NCBI GenBank assembly: GCA_022564295.1
Contig: JADFLR010000028.1
Span: forward strand, 1 to 54,786
Direction of reading: 5' to 3'
From: Bacteroidota bacterium
GTDB lineage: Bacteria > Bacteroidota > Ignavibacteria > Ignavibacteriales > Ignavibacteriaceae
Length of the DNA stretch: 54,786 nucleotides
In this document: positions 25,166-32,941 of the stretch, piece by piece
Layout: each line of letters starts with the position of its first letter
How positions within the stretch are numbered: the first letter of the stretch is position 1
Position numbers and translations under genes: made by a program
Notes under the pieces: model-generated
Told to the model about the DNA's origin: nothing
What the model saw: only the letters and a program-made list of their open reading frames with translations
Databases searched by the model: none

Positions 25166-25798
25166 ATGAAAAACTTTATATTTCTCTCGTTATTTGTTCT
25201 TATGCTTGGTATTAATCCGAATACTATTCATTCACAAACTTCCCACCAAGTAGTGCTAACTGATTTTCAGTTCACCGATGCTGATATAACAATCTCTGTT
25301 GGAGATACAGTTGTATGGATAAATAACCAAGGATTACATGACGTGGATGCAGATGACAACAGCTTTACGAGTGGTGATCCCGCTGAGGCACCATGGACAT
25401 TTGTACACGTCTTTACAGCAAAGGGTGTTAATCCTTACTTTTGCTCTGTACATGGTGGTGCAGGCGGAGCCGGAATGTCTGGTGTTGTTACTGTTATGGA
25501 GCCGGTCGGCGTTTCGGATCAAAATCAAATTGTAAACGAATTTGTACTGGAACAAAATTATCCAAACCCATTCAATCCAAGTACAATAATCAGATATCAA
25601 ATAGCAGAAAAAAGCAATGTGATATTAACTGTTTACAATAGTATTGGTAAAGAGATATCTACACTATTAAATGAAGTGAAGCCGAAAGGAACATTTACAA
25701 TCGAATTCGATGGAAATAATCTGCCAAGTGGAATTTACTATCTTAGACTCCAGGCAGGGAATTTTATCGATACAAAAAAGATGGTTCTCCTCCGCTAA
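25166..25798 (+). CDS. Secreted cupredoxin with type IX secretion sorting domain
   Basis: A 210-residue protein: signal peptide (about 1-23), a plastocyanin/pseudoazurin-like copper domain (about 28-112) and a sorting domain (about 128-210; LEQNYPNPFNPSTIIRYQI through IDTKKMVLLR). Type-1 copper ligands are visible: His in NNQGLHDVD, Cys and His in YFCSVHGG, and Met in AGMSG. It should be a surface-exposed or released electron carrier. The upstream tandem GTGAT element links it to the two-component system at 48046-50278. Confidence 0.9.
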   Translation: MKNFIFLSLFVLMLGINPNTIHSQTSHQVVLTDFQFTDADITISVGDTVVWINNQGLHDVDADDNSFTSGDPAEAPWTFVHVFTAKGVNPYFCSVHGGAGGAGMSGVVTVMEPVGVSDQNQIVNEFVLEQNYPNPFNPSTIIRYQIAEKSNVILTVYNSIGKEISTLLNEVKPKGTFTIEFDGNNLPSGIYYLRLQAGNFIDTKKMVLLR

Positions 25799-25912
25799 AC
25801 CTAACTGCCGTAAGGCAAGGTTATTTACAATTGCTGGACTACTGCGGATAAAAGTTGATTAAGCTGAGATTGAGTTTACACGACAAACGTAACGGAAATA
25901 CATTCACTGAGT

Positions 25913-26908
25913 CTAATCCATAACCAGGAATTTATTATAAATAAGTTCAAATGAAAATGTTTTCTTCTTTGTTTTTTGTTCCAGGTAGTCTGAAACCCTT
26001 TCAAGTCTTTTAGGAATAGCCATTAACTTATCCTGTGCAATTCTTCCAATTTCGTTTAAACCTTCAATAAATTCAATTTTCCAAAACTTAAGAACTTCTT
26101 CAACTATTATTTTGTAATCACGGGGACCGTAAATCCCTGTTCGTGTTAGTACATCAGCCATTTCCCTGAAGTTAGGCATCGATATGCCAGGCATGTCAAT
26201 AGCCGGCATTATCTTTAAAGCGGAACTCAATGCACGGTTTGGATCGATCTCCAAAATCGCATTAAACACATTTCTGTAAAAAGTATAATGCTTGGCTTCA
26301 TCCGCAGCAATGCTCGAAAGCAAACCCTTTATTAAAGGTTCGTTATCTCCGACGGAGTTCCCCGTATTTTTATGAGAAATCTGTGTGGCTTTCTCCTGAA
26401 GTGTTGTATAAACAAAAACCCTGTAAGGATCTTTTTCCCAATTAGGATTAAAACCAATTTCAATATATGCGTACTGCATCTGTTCAAATTTCGAAAAATT
26501 AAACAGCCTGCTGTCGCGTACATAATCACGCAACACACAACCGTGCCTGTCTTCTTCTGCCGTCCACATATTATTCCACTTAGACCAAAAACTATCGCTA
26601 CCCAGGTATTTGGCAATAACCCTATGGAAATGGGGAAGACCTTCTTCAGTAATTAAATTCATTCCGATGGCAATACGCGATGAATCTTTAATAGATTTTA
26701 CCCTCTCCCTCAATTTTGAAAATATTATTTCCTGATCATCAGTATTCTTTTCATCTGCTGGAAGAAAGTCACTTGAAAACCATAAGTTTCTTTTGGAGAT
26801 ATGGCTCTCCATCCAAACCTTTACCTTCTGTTCGAGTGCAGCCAATACCTCTGCTTTTGATTCCATTTCAAATTTTTTTTCATCCTGCGCTTTTGTAGTG
26901 ATGTTCAT
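25913..26908 (-). CDS. Acyl-[acyl-carrier-protein] desaturase
   Basis: A 331-residue soluble di-iron desaturase of the plant-type stearoyl-ACP family (FA_desaturase_2). The two iron-binding motifs are WTAEEDRHGCVLRDY and SIAADEAKHYTFYRNVF. I start it at 26908 (MNITTKAQDEKKFEMES), which has AAGGA 9 bases upstream, rather than at the longer frame beginning at 26935. It would introduce a double bond into acyl-ACP for membrane fluidity control, using ferredoxin-type electrons. No partner genes are adjacent. Confidence 0.9.
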   Translation of the reverse strand: MNITTKAQDEKKFEMESKAEVLAALEQKVKVWMESHISKRNLWFSSDFLPADEKNTDDQEIIFSKLRERVKSIKDSSRIAIGMNLITEEGLPHFHRVIAKYLGSDSFWSKWNNMWTAEEDRHGCVLRDYVRDSRLFNFSKFEQMQYAYIEIGFNPNWEKDPYRVFVYTTLQEKATQISHKNTGNSVGDNEPLIKGLLSSIAADEAKHYTFYRNVFNAILEIDPNRALSSALKIMPAIDMPGISMPNFREMADVLTRTGIYGPRDYKIIVEEVLKFWKIEFIEGLNEIGRIAQDKLMAIPKRLERVSDYLEQKTKKKTFSFELIYNKFLVMD

Positions 26909-27325
26909 CTGATATCCTTGTATTAGAGTTGGCAAAAAAGCTTGTGAGCGTTGTGTTAATGCAAAACTTCGAAATTACTTTATAATTAATGCAGTAAAAA
27001 AGAGTTGAGCAAAATTACATACAGATTAACTCTATTAAACTAAGAAAAAGAATAGTAAGATTAAATCTTTTATACTATGCCTAAATAATACTTTTACATA
27101 ACTTTTACATAAAACTAAACAGACACTTAAACAAATCAGGTTAACACTCTGTCCTGATTCCTGCGACTTTTTATTTTATTTTAACACAATAATAATCAAA
27201 TAGAAAATACTGAGCGGTAATGACTGCTCATCTGTTCGGGAAACCTCTCAAGGTGGATAAATCATTAAAGGCGATACTAGTTCCTTCGGTACCGGTTCTC
27301 CTGATGCTAGCTGATTAAATCCGCA

Positions 27326-27412
27326 CCGGATGTTAGTGAAATTGATTTTATTGCAGATGAGATCTCGACTGATTCTTATATAAACATAATGGATCAGTAC
27401 TGCCCTGCCTGA
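27326..27412 (+). pseudogene. Scrap of a radical SAM (PFL-activase-like) gene
   Basis: The frame reads PDVSEIDFIADEISTDSYIN followed by IMDQYCPA and a stop, which resembles the 'FIAEEISPDTYVNIMDQYRP' block near the C-terminus of pyruvate-formate-lyase-activating-enzyme homologues. Only this piece is recognisable in 26936-27478; the rest of that gap shows no gene. The identification rests on one short block. Confidence 0.45.
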
Positions 27413-27478
27413 CATGCAATCAATCATTCAAGTGAGCCTTTTTTATATTACTTGCCAATCACTAACAGTCGCCAATCG

Positions 27479-27486
27479 CTAAGTTT
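27479..27486 (+). repeat. Target-site duplication, left copy
   Basis: CTAAGTTT immediately precedes the left inverted repeat and is repeated exactly at 30938-30945. Confidence 0.9.
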
Positions 27487-27510
27487 GGTAGTGGTACATT
27501 TTGAAATATT
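27487..27510 (+). repeat. Left terminal inverted repeat
   Basis: GGTAGTGGTACATTTTGAAA and four further bases; 22 of 24 match the complement of 30914-30937, the mismatches being at positions 13 and 21. Confidence 0.92.
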
Positions 27511-27527
27511 TGGGTGTAAAGCTGTTC

Positions 27528-27944
27528 CTACAATAGTTTCTGAATTATTTCTGTGACTATTTTACTTTCTTTCATAGCTTTTTTAATCTTAGGAATGACT
27601 GCAGGGTCTTTAACTGGCTGGCACTTTTTGAAATATTGCTTCTCTGTAAAATAAGTTATGGGTTTTAATTGGGCTTGGTTACAGTCAATTGCTGAGTCGT
27701 GGTCTAATGCATCACAATGATTATTATTTATAACAACACAGCCATCGGGGTCAATATAGTCAAATTTAATATCTTCTAATTTTCTACACTTTCTTTTAAC
27801 CCTTTCAATATTTGAGGTTGTATAAACTACGACTACTTTATTATCTTCCGTTTTATGTATTACGATATGATAATGTGGTTTATCTCCAGACAATTCGGGG
27901 TTTTTTGAGAGGAAAACATCCTCAACATTAAGAGTCTTCGCCAT
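27528..27944 (-). CDS. Putative toxin of the Panacea TA pair (PemK/MazF-like?)
   Basis: A 138-residue protein translated from a start that overlaps the antitoxin gene by 17 bases. The beta-rich core (HYHIVIHKTEDNKVVVVYTTS, a basic VKRKCRKLED segment, GCVVINNNHCDALDHDSAI, then DCNQAQLKPI and a C-terminal helix) has the order of a PemK/MazF-type SH3-like barrel, and the 'DSAIDCNQ' stretch recalls the S-x-(v)-x-c-d-q strand of that family. I am not certain of the fold. Its position directly behind a Panacea antitoxin gene is the main evidence that it is a toxin. Confidence 0.6.
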   Translation of the reverse strand: MAKTLNVEDVFLSKNPELSGDKPHYHIVIHKTEDNKVVVVYTTSNIERVKRKCRKLEDIKFDYIDPDGCVVINNNHCDALDHDSAIDCNQAQLKPITYFTEKQYFKKCQPVKDPAVIPKIKKAMKESKIVTEIIQKLL

Positions 27945-28560
27945 ATAAATTGTTTACCTCTTGTATTTCCTCAGTCAAATCTTTTCTGTCTAAATCAGTA
28001 AGAGGAGTAAAGGGGTCAGTAAAATTTAATTTCTTAAAATCTGGATGATTTGGGTTAGCATTTTTAAGGAAATCTAAAAAATTCATATCATAACTGTTGT
28101 TCTTATTATCACCATTAAATTGATCTTTGTATTCTATCCATTCTGGATAAGCATGACACAAATCTGGAAGATTCCAAATATCATTTGAACCTACTTTGCT
28201 AAATTTTTCTATTGCAAAATCAATAGCTTCAATATCAGACGTAGAAAATTGAGTTTTGTCTATATTTTCACTCGATTTTAAAGTGATAATATATTCTTTG
28301 TCTTTTTGAATGTTGTCCTCAAAAAGACACTTTGATTCTAATATATCTTTCAAGTTTGAAGGCACAGCCCCGTGACGCATTGCTAAATAATAATCTGCCC
28401 CTACGGGTCTTGCATAATTTCTTATATGATATCTATCAGCAAAAAATGCCAATTTTAATAACACTATATAATTATATTTACCGCCTACTTTATCTAATAA
28501 TGTTTCCAAAAACGATTCGCCCTTTTTGGAGTTCATTTCAAATCTAATTAAAGGTTTCAT
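27928..28560 (-). CDS. Panacea-domain (DUF4065/SocA-like) antitoxin
   Basis: A 210-residue protein with a clear Panacea domain: NYIVLLKLAFFADRYHIRNY (about 32-51), RPVGADYYLAMRHGAVPSNLKDIL, and the closing LSxxDIEAID-like segment with NLPDLCHAYPEW. I start it at 28560, which has AGAGGG just upstream, rather than at the longer frame to 28575. The last 60 residues extend beyond the usual domain and may contact the toxin. Panacea antitoxins neutralise many unrelated toxins, each encoded next to its antitoxin, and the order antitoxin-toxin with a 17-base overlap fits. The antitoxin probably also represses its own promoter, but no operator was identified. Confidence 0.85.
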   Translation of the reverse strand: MKPLIRFEMNSKKGESFLETLLDKVGGKYNYIVLLKLAFFADRYHIRNYARPVGADYYLAMRHGAVPSNLKDILESKCLFEDNIQKDKEYIITLKSSENIDKTQFSTSDIEAIDFAIEKFSKVGSNDIWNLPDLCHAYPEWIEYKDQFNGDNKNNSYDMNFLDFLKNANPNHPDFKKLNFTDPFTPLTDLDRKDLTEEIQEVNNLYGEDS

Positions 28561-28814
28561 TTTTCCCTCTACCATTTGTTACTTCATTAATACGACACAA
28601 AGAAAATCAAAAATAGCGATGTAATCAAGAGTGAGTGGAAAACATAATTTAGCGTGTTTCTTTTTATAGATGTATTTATGTTTGAAAAATATATCTCCTT
28701 ATTATATAAATACTTACGGTTATGAAATACATTTTATTTAAAAATAAACTTGACAAAGTGTATTTTATTACTTATTTTTCACCCCAGAGAATTAAAAAAA
28801 ACAACGGTAAAATT

Positions 28815-29624
28815 ATGAGTACTGAAAATAAGAACAATCCAAAGAGTAGAATTGGCTATGGAGTAAAAATCCCAAAGCTTAGTTTTCTGGAGGTAATTGA
28901 ATTAACAAAAATTACGGGTAATAAAGCTGGCGAAGAAGGTTCGCTTGACGCTTTATCTCGTATAACAGGAAATTCAAGAAGTAGTAGCTCTTTTAATAAA
29001 AAAGTTGCCGCCCTAAAAAACTTTGGTGTTTTCAATATTGACAAATCAGGTTACTCATTAACAGAATTGGGTAAGCAAATCGTTAATCCTGAATCATTTG
29101 AGAAACAAGCAAAAGCAATAATTGAAGCATTTCTAAATCTGGAGAATTTGAGAAAGATTTGGGAAAACTATAAAGGAAAAAGATTACCCCAAATAGAATT
29201 TCTTGCAAACTCTATCGTTAATATTATCAAAATTCCACCTGAATTAAAAAAAACTTGGGCTAAATATTTCATTGAATCTGCAAATTTTGCTGGATTGTTA
29301 GACGAAAGAGAATCAGGTTCATTTCAAGTTCTTTCAGAATATACCCCTTCCTTTGCAGATGATAAAGAACTGGAACAACCTACCAAACAAGAACTGGAAA
29401 CCACAGAGAAAAAACAGGAACAGACTATTGAAAATGATAATATTGACCCTTTGGGAATATCTAACCAATCTTGGGGAATATTTAATACAAAGACTATATC
29501 GAATAGTCGAAAAGCGATTTTTGCTATTCCTGAGAATTTAACTCAACAAGATATTGATTCGTTGAAAATCTTTCTCAAAGGAATTGAAGTACAATTAGAT
29601 GGATTGAAGAAATCAGATGAATAA
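28815..29624 (+). CDS. Winged-helix protein (DUF5343-like) in the transposon
   Basis: I use the ATG at 28815 (MSTENKNNPKSRIGYGVKIP), because homology with 16372-17076 begins after it; the longer frame to 28722 adds 31 poorly conserved residues. The 269-residue product has an N-terminal winged helix (about 15-85; EEGSLDALSRITGNSRSSSS, AALKNFGVFNIDKSGYSLTE), a helical region (about 90-165; LENLRKIWENYKGKRLPQIEFLA, KYFIESANFAGLL), a charged Gln/Glu linker and a C-terminal segment (about 225-269) where AIFAIPENLTQQDIDSLKIFLKG resembles an effector-like tail. It may be a third component of the TA module or a transposon regulator. Divergent from the antitoxin. Confidence 0.7.
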   Translation: MSTENKNNPKSRIGYGVKIPKLSFLEVIELTKITGNKAGEEGSLDALSRITGNSRSSSSFNKKVAALKNFGVFNIDKSGYSLTELGKQIVNPESFEKQAKAIIEAFLNLENLRKIWENYKGKRLPQIEFLANSIVNIIKIPPELKKTWAKYFIESANFAGLLDERESGSFQVLSEYTPSFADDKELEQPTKQELETTEKKQEQTIENDNIDPLGISNQSWGIFNTKTISNSRKAIFAIPENLTQQDIDSLKIFLKGIEVQLDGLKKSDE

Positions 29625-29626
29625 AA

Positions 29627-29650
29627 AAAGGGCGGATTAACCGCCCTTTT
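29627..29650. terminator. Bidirectional terminator inside the transposon
   Basis: GGGCGG (29630-29635) and CCGCCC (29641-29646) flanked by AAAA and TTTT, with an ATTAA loop. It insulates the passenger genes from the transposase half. Confidence 0.85.
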
Positions 29651-29868
29651 CATCAAACTCTAATCCAAGTGGACTAACACTTGGGAGAAAGGAAGGGTGT
29701 ATGCGTAAGATACTTAAACTACTGACATAAACCCGCTTTATTAGCGGGTTCAAAGATGCGGTAACATCTAATGAACCCTAATTCATTTAGCCTGCATTAC
29801 CAGACTAAAAGACCTATACAAATATAAGGTATTGCAGGCAGACAATCAATCAAGAAAGGAAACCTGCA
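29651..29868 (+). promoter_or_regulatory. Structured leader of the transposase
   Basis: Two inverted repeats precede the transposase: AACCCGC/GCGGGTT (29730-29736 and 29744-29750, no T-run) and CCTGCATTACC/GGTATTGCAGG (29791-29801 and 29828-29838, one mismatch). The CCTGCAAT word occurs once more at 29863, overlapping the start of the gene, so the second hairpin could compete with ribosome entry. This would limit transposase expression; inference only. Confidence 0.45.
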
Positions 29869-30708
29869 ATGAATCAATTACCAATCGAAAAGAAAATACA
29901 AGTTCTTAATGCTCTTGTAGAGGGAAATTCAATCCGTAGCATCGTAAGAATGTTAGACGTTCATAAAACAACTATTCTTAGAATATTAAATGAAGTGGGC
30001 GAACTTGCCAGCGAAATATTAGATAGAGAAGTTGTAAACCTTAAATGTAAATATGTTCAGTGTGATGAATTATGGTGCTATGTTACTAAGAAACAAAAGA
30101 ATTGTACAAGGATGGAAAAGCAAATAGGTGAAGTGGGAGATCAATATATATTTGTAGCGATGGATTCGGAAACAAAACTTATTATCTCTCATAAAGTAAG
30201 CAAAAGAAACACTGAAAACGCTACTGCCTTAATAAGAGAATTGAATTATAGAATCCCAAAAATATTTCAATTATCTACAGATCAATTCTTTGGATACAAA
30301 GAAGCGGTTTCAAATATTTTCGGAATCGATATTGATTTTGGAACAGTCCATAAACATTATTCAGAAGAAGTGATAACAGAAAAACGATATAGCCCTGCGA
30401 AGATTGCAGGAGTAACACTTCGGGTTCTGAGGGGATTCCCTCAACGTAATAGAATAAGCACGTCTCACGTGGAAAGACAAAACTTAACAATGAGAATGTG
30501 TATGAGAAGATTAACAAGATTGAGTAATGCTTTTAGTAAGAAATTAGAGAATTTAAAATCTGCTATTGCAATTCATTTTTTCTATTATAATTTTATCAGG
30601 ATTCATCAAACGCTTAGAGTAACACCTGCAATGGAAGCTGGAATTACAAGGAAGTTATGGAATTGGAAAGATTTATTATATTTACAATCAAATGTTAAAG
30701 TAGCTTAA
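29869..30708 (+). CDS. IS1-family-like DDE transposase
   Basis: A 279-residue single-frame transposase. An N-terminal helix-turn-helix (about 5-42; IQVLNALVEGNSIRSIVRML, KTTILRILNEVG) corresponds to the second part of InsA. The catalytic core follows with the DDE residues in CDELWCYV (Asp about 66), LSTDQFFGYKEA (Asp about 139) and TSHVERQNLTMRM (Glu about 206), the last with the RxNLTxRM and RLTRLSNAFSKK pattern typical of IS1 transposases. Unlike Escherichia coli IS1 no frameshift is needed, and the N-terminal zinc finger is absent. A separate zinc-ribbon ORF follows 15 bases downstream. The start has AAAGGAAA upstream. Confidence 0.92.
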   Translation: MNQLPIEKKIQVLNALVEGNSIRSIVRMLDVHKTTILRILNEVGELASEILDREVVNLKCKYVQCDELWCYVTKKQKNCTRMEKQIGEVGDQYIFVAMDSETKLIISHKVSKRNTENATALIRELNYRIPKIFQLSTDQFFGYKEAVSNIFGIDIDFGTVHKHYSEEVITEKRYSPAKIAGVTLRVLRGFPQRNRISTSHVERQNLTMRMCMRRLTRLSNAFSKKLENLKSAIAIHFFYYNFIRIHQTLRVTPAMEAGITRKLWNWKDLLYLQSNVKVA

Positions 30709-30723
30709 AAATAGGAGCAAAAA

Positions 30724-30915
30724 ATGAAAATTGATTTAGAATGCCACAATTGCAAAAAGACATTTCATCTTGATATGAGTAAGGCGAGAAGGGGAAGCTC
30801 AATAAAATGTCCTCGTTGCAGAGTCGAATATACTTTTAAGGATGATGGTTTTAAGAAGGTAGATGACCAGTTAAAAAAGATGTTAAAAAATATTGAGATT
30901 AAAATTAAGTTCTAA
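30724..30915 (+). CDS. Zinc-ribbon protein encoded next to the transposase
   Basis: A 63-residue protein with two CxxC knuckles (Cys7, Cys10 in CHNCKK; CPRC about 34-37) and a basic, lysine-rich C-terminal helix (VDDQLKKMLKNIEIKIKF). It begins 15 bases after the transposase stop, behind AGGAG, and ends at the edge of the right inverted repeat. In classical IS1 a CxxC-CxxC zinc finger forms the N-terminus of InsA; here this part may be supplied in trans by this small protein. Confidence 0.8.
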   Translation: MKIDLECHNCKKTFHLDMSKARRGSSIKCPRCRVEYTFKDDGFKKVDDQLKKMLKNIEIKIKF

Positions 30916-30937
30916 TTTTTCAAAGTGTACCACTACC
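30914..30937 (-). repeat. Right terminal inverted repeat
   Basis: The complement reads GGTAGTGGTACACTTTGAAA and four further bases. It overlaps the stop codon of the zinc-ribbon gene by two bases. Confidence 0.92.
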
Positions 30938-30945
30938 CTAAGTTT
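30938..30945 (+). repeat. Target-site duplication, right copy
   Basis: CTAAGTTT directly follows the right inverted repeat and is identical to 27479-27486. Removing the element and one copy rejoins the flanks as ATCGCTAAGTTTATTTT. Confidence 0.9.
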
Positions 30946-31171
30946 ATTTTTCTTGACTTTAAACAATTATTATCCCAAGTTAATTGTTAGTTATTATATC
31001 TACACCTGAGGGAGAGGTTGTAGAGTGCGTAACAGTAAGGTATGAGATAATTCCTCTCTATTATTTTCCTCAATGTGTGGAGTATAGCATAACCCATTAA
31101 AGGGATAAATTGCTGTGCTTCTTGATTCCCTTTGATGATAATTGGTTTCTCGATTTTTTTGGGAGGAAATA

Positions 31172-32101
31172 ATGAAAACATATTTGAAGTATATTTTGCT
31201 TTTTCTAACTCTTACAATTCTTCTCATAGTATCCTGTAGTGAAGAAGCGCCATTATATCTGACATCGACACCAATTGCCAGTGCAGGGGCCGATCAACTA
31301 GTAGAGATTTATGATACTGTATCTCTGGATGGAAGTCTCAGCACACAATCTGAAAATGTAGAGTACATTTGGACATTTAACTATAAGCCGCCTGGAAGTA
31401 CTACTGTTTTTTCAGATTCCTCTGCTCCAAATCCAAGCTTTGTTGCAGATGCCGCGGGATTTTACAACGTACAGTTAGTGATTAAAAATAATGATGTGTA
31501 CAGTGAACCTGATTATGCCGTCACTCAATCAATATTTAAAGAGCCGGGAAAATATTTCCCCCAACAGGTCGGTAATAAATGGAAATATAAAGTAACTGAT
31601 TCAACAGGCACTATGAAAGACACAGTAACAGTTGAAGTTGTTGGTACAACAACTTTACAAAATGGTGAGACTGCTTCTATTTGGGTCTATAGTGACTTTG
31701 GATCTATTTACTTCAACGGTTACATTGATACCTTATACCTTGTAACTAGCGGAGACACACTAATTTATTATCCGATCTACCAAAACAATCTATATCCCTT
31801 CTTAGGATATATTGTACCTTTCCAGATTGGAGACCGTTGGGGGCAAATGTATAAATCCACTACCACCGTCTTAGATTATAATTCAATATCTATTGATATT
31901 GGAACATTCTACGGCGCATATCAATTGGAACATTCAATGTATCCTCAGCAAACGTGTGGTTCTCGGTCAAATAACTGGATTGTCCCACGTGTTGGATTGG
32001 TAAAAATGGATTTGACAAGTTGTCATCCCGGCCCATCTCAATTTTCTTGTATATGCACCGAGGAACATTGGGAATTGATTTGGTATAATTTAGTTGAATA
32101 G
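31172..32101 (+). CDS. PKD-like domain lipoprotein
   Basis: Start at 31172, where GGGAGGAAATA precedes the ATG; the frame extends upstream but gives a poor signal. The 309-residue lipoprotein has a lipobox LIVSC (Cys about 22), a PKD-type immunoglobulin-like domain (about 30-120; PIASAGADQLVEIYDTVSLDGSLS, EYIWTF, FVADAAGFYNVQLVIKN) and a C-terminal beta domain (about 130-309; FPQQVGNKWKYKVTDS... FQIGDRWGQM) that contains four cysteines near the end and resembles surface 'GNKWxY' domains of unknown role. Probably an envelope adhesin or sugar-binding protein. Confidence 0.8.
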   Translation: MKTYLKYILLFLTLTILLIVSCSEEAPLYLTSTPIASAGADQLVEIYDTVSLDGSLSTQSENVEYIWTFNYKPPGSTTVFSDSSAPNPSFVADAAGFYNVQLVIKNNDVYSEPDYAVTQSIFKEPGKYFPQQVGNKWKYKVTDSTGTMKDTVTVEVVGTTTLQNGETASIWVYSDFGSIYFNGYIDTLYLVTSGDTLIYYPIYQNNLYPFLGYIVPFQIGDRWGQMYKSTTTVLDYNSISIDIGTFYGAYQLEHSMYPQQTCGSRSNNWIVPRVGLVKMDLTSCHPGPSQFSCICTEEHWELIWYNLVE

Positions 32102-32217
32102 GCTATCAGAAAGTTTTGTTGAGACCAAGAAAATGATCTTGATGAAATAACTAGTAACCAGTAATTAGAGATTATAAGTTCTGAATTGAAAGTTGCCCAG
32201 GAGAAATTTATTTAGGA

Positions 32218-32649
32218 TTACGGTTTAATCTTTATTTTGGTGCTGTCTTTTATACTAAAACTTCCACTCTGGCCATAATTTGTTTCCCGCGAGCTGTTTA
32301 CGACTTTGATTGAATAGTGGATTGAATTATCGAAGTCGAGAGGTATTAGCCAGTCGAAAGTCCCACGATTATCCTGATTACTAATAAGTGTCTGCTTTAA
32401 CATATTTTTCCTGAAAAGGAAAACATCTATTTTGGATAAAGATTCAGATGATAACCATCTTACTTGGATCAATCCGCCGGGTTCAAATATTGCGTCTTTA
32501 ACCGGAGCAAGAATATTTATTTTTTCAATAGTCCCGGGATCTTTTATTGTAATTCCAATATCTGGCGCTTCATTAACTGATTCCCGGCATCCCGCATAAT
32601 ATAAGAAAATGATTGAAAGGATTAAGATATTGTAAAATTTGTTTTTCAT
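32218..32649 (-). CDS. Small lipoprotein with a fibronectin-like (GPI-anchored family) domain
   Basis: A 143-residue lipoprotein: signal peptide with YYAGC lipobox (Cys about 21) and one beta-sandwich domain (about 45-135; INILAPVKDAIFEPGGLIQVRWLSSE, FDWLIPLDFDNSIHYSIKVVNSS) of the type annotated as Ser-Thr-rich GPI-anchored family in bacteria and fungi, an Ig-like fold. Standing alone and convergent with the PKD lipoprotein. Surface role likely; no ligand suggested. Confidence 0.72.
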   Translation of the reverse strand: MKNKFYNILILSIIFLYYAGCRESVNEAPDIGITIKDPGTIEKINILAPVKDAIFEPGGLIQVRWLSSESLSKIDVFLFRKNMLKQTLISNQDNRGTFDWLIPLDFDNSIHYSIKVVNSSRETNYGQSGSFSIKDSTKIKIKP

Positions 32650-32941
32650 TTCAAACTCAAATAATTATTACTCAATAAGCAAAATTCAAACGTGTAAATC
32701 AATACAATAATCCATTATTAATTTGCCGGGAAATTACGTTGTTGCATATATGAACTCTTTATCGAAACTTCTCAATAAATGAGATTCATTACTAATTTGA
32801 TGATCATATTATTTATTGCTTATTTTGTGAAATATAAATAAGAAAGCAATAAAAGTTATTAGGAATTTAATTTCGGCGCAGGTTGCACTTTCTAAAATTA
32901 TACTTTAGTTTTTCAGCTAATCTAAATAATGAAAGAGAACT

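Larger units (their letters stand above)
27487..30937 (+). mobile_element. IS1-family-like transposon carrying a Panacea toxin-antitoxin pair
   Basis: A 3451-bp unit bounded by 24-bp inverted repeats that differ at two positions (GGTAGTGGTACA outermost) and by an 8-bp target duplication. Inside, in order: a putative toxin and Panacea antitoxin (minus strand), a winged-helix protein (plus), a bidirectional terminator, a structured leader, an IS1-type DDE transposase and a zinc-ribbon protein whose stop codon touches the right inverted repeat. The GGTnnTG terminus and 8-bp duplication suit the IS1 family. The element is much longer than a simple IS1, so the left half is passenger DNA. Every gene in it appears intact, so it may be recent and active. 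Confidence 0.88.

Noticed and set aside
29730-29750. AACCCGC/GCGGGTT hairpin as a terminator
   Set aside because: There is no T-run on either strand, so it is described only as part of the transposase leader.
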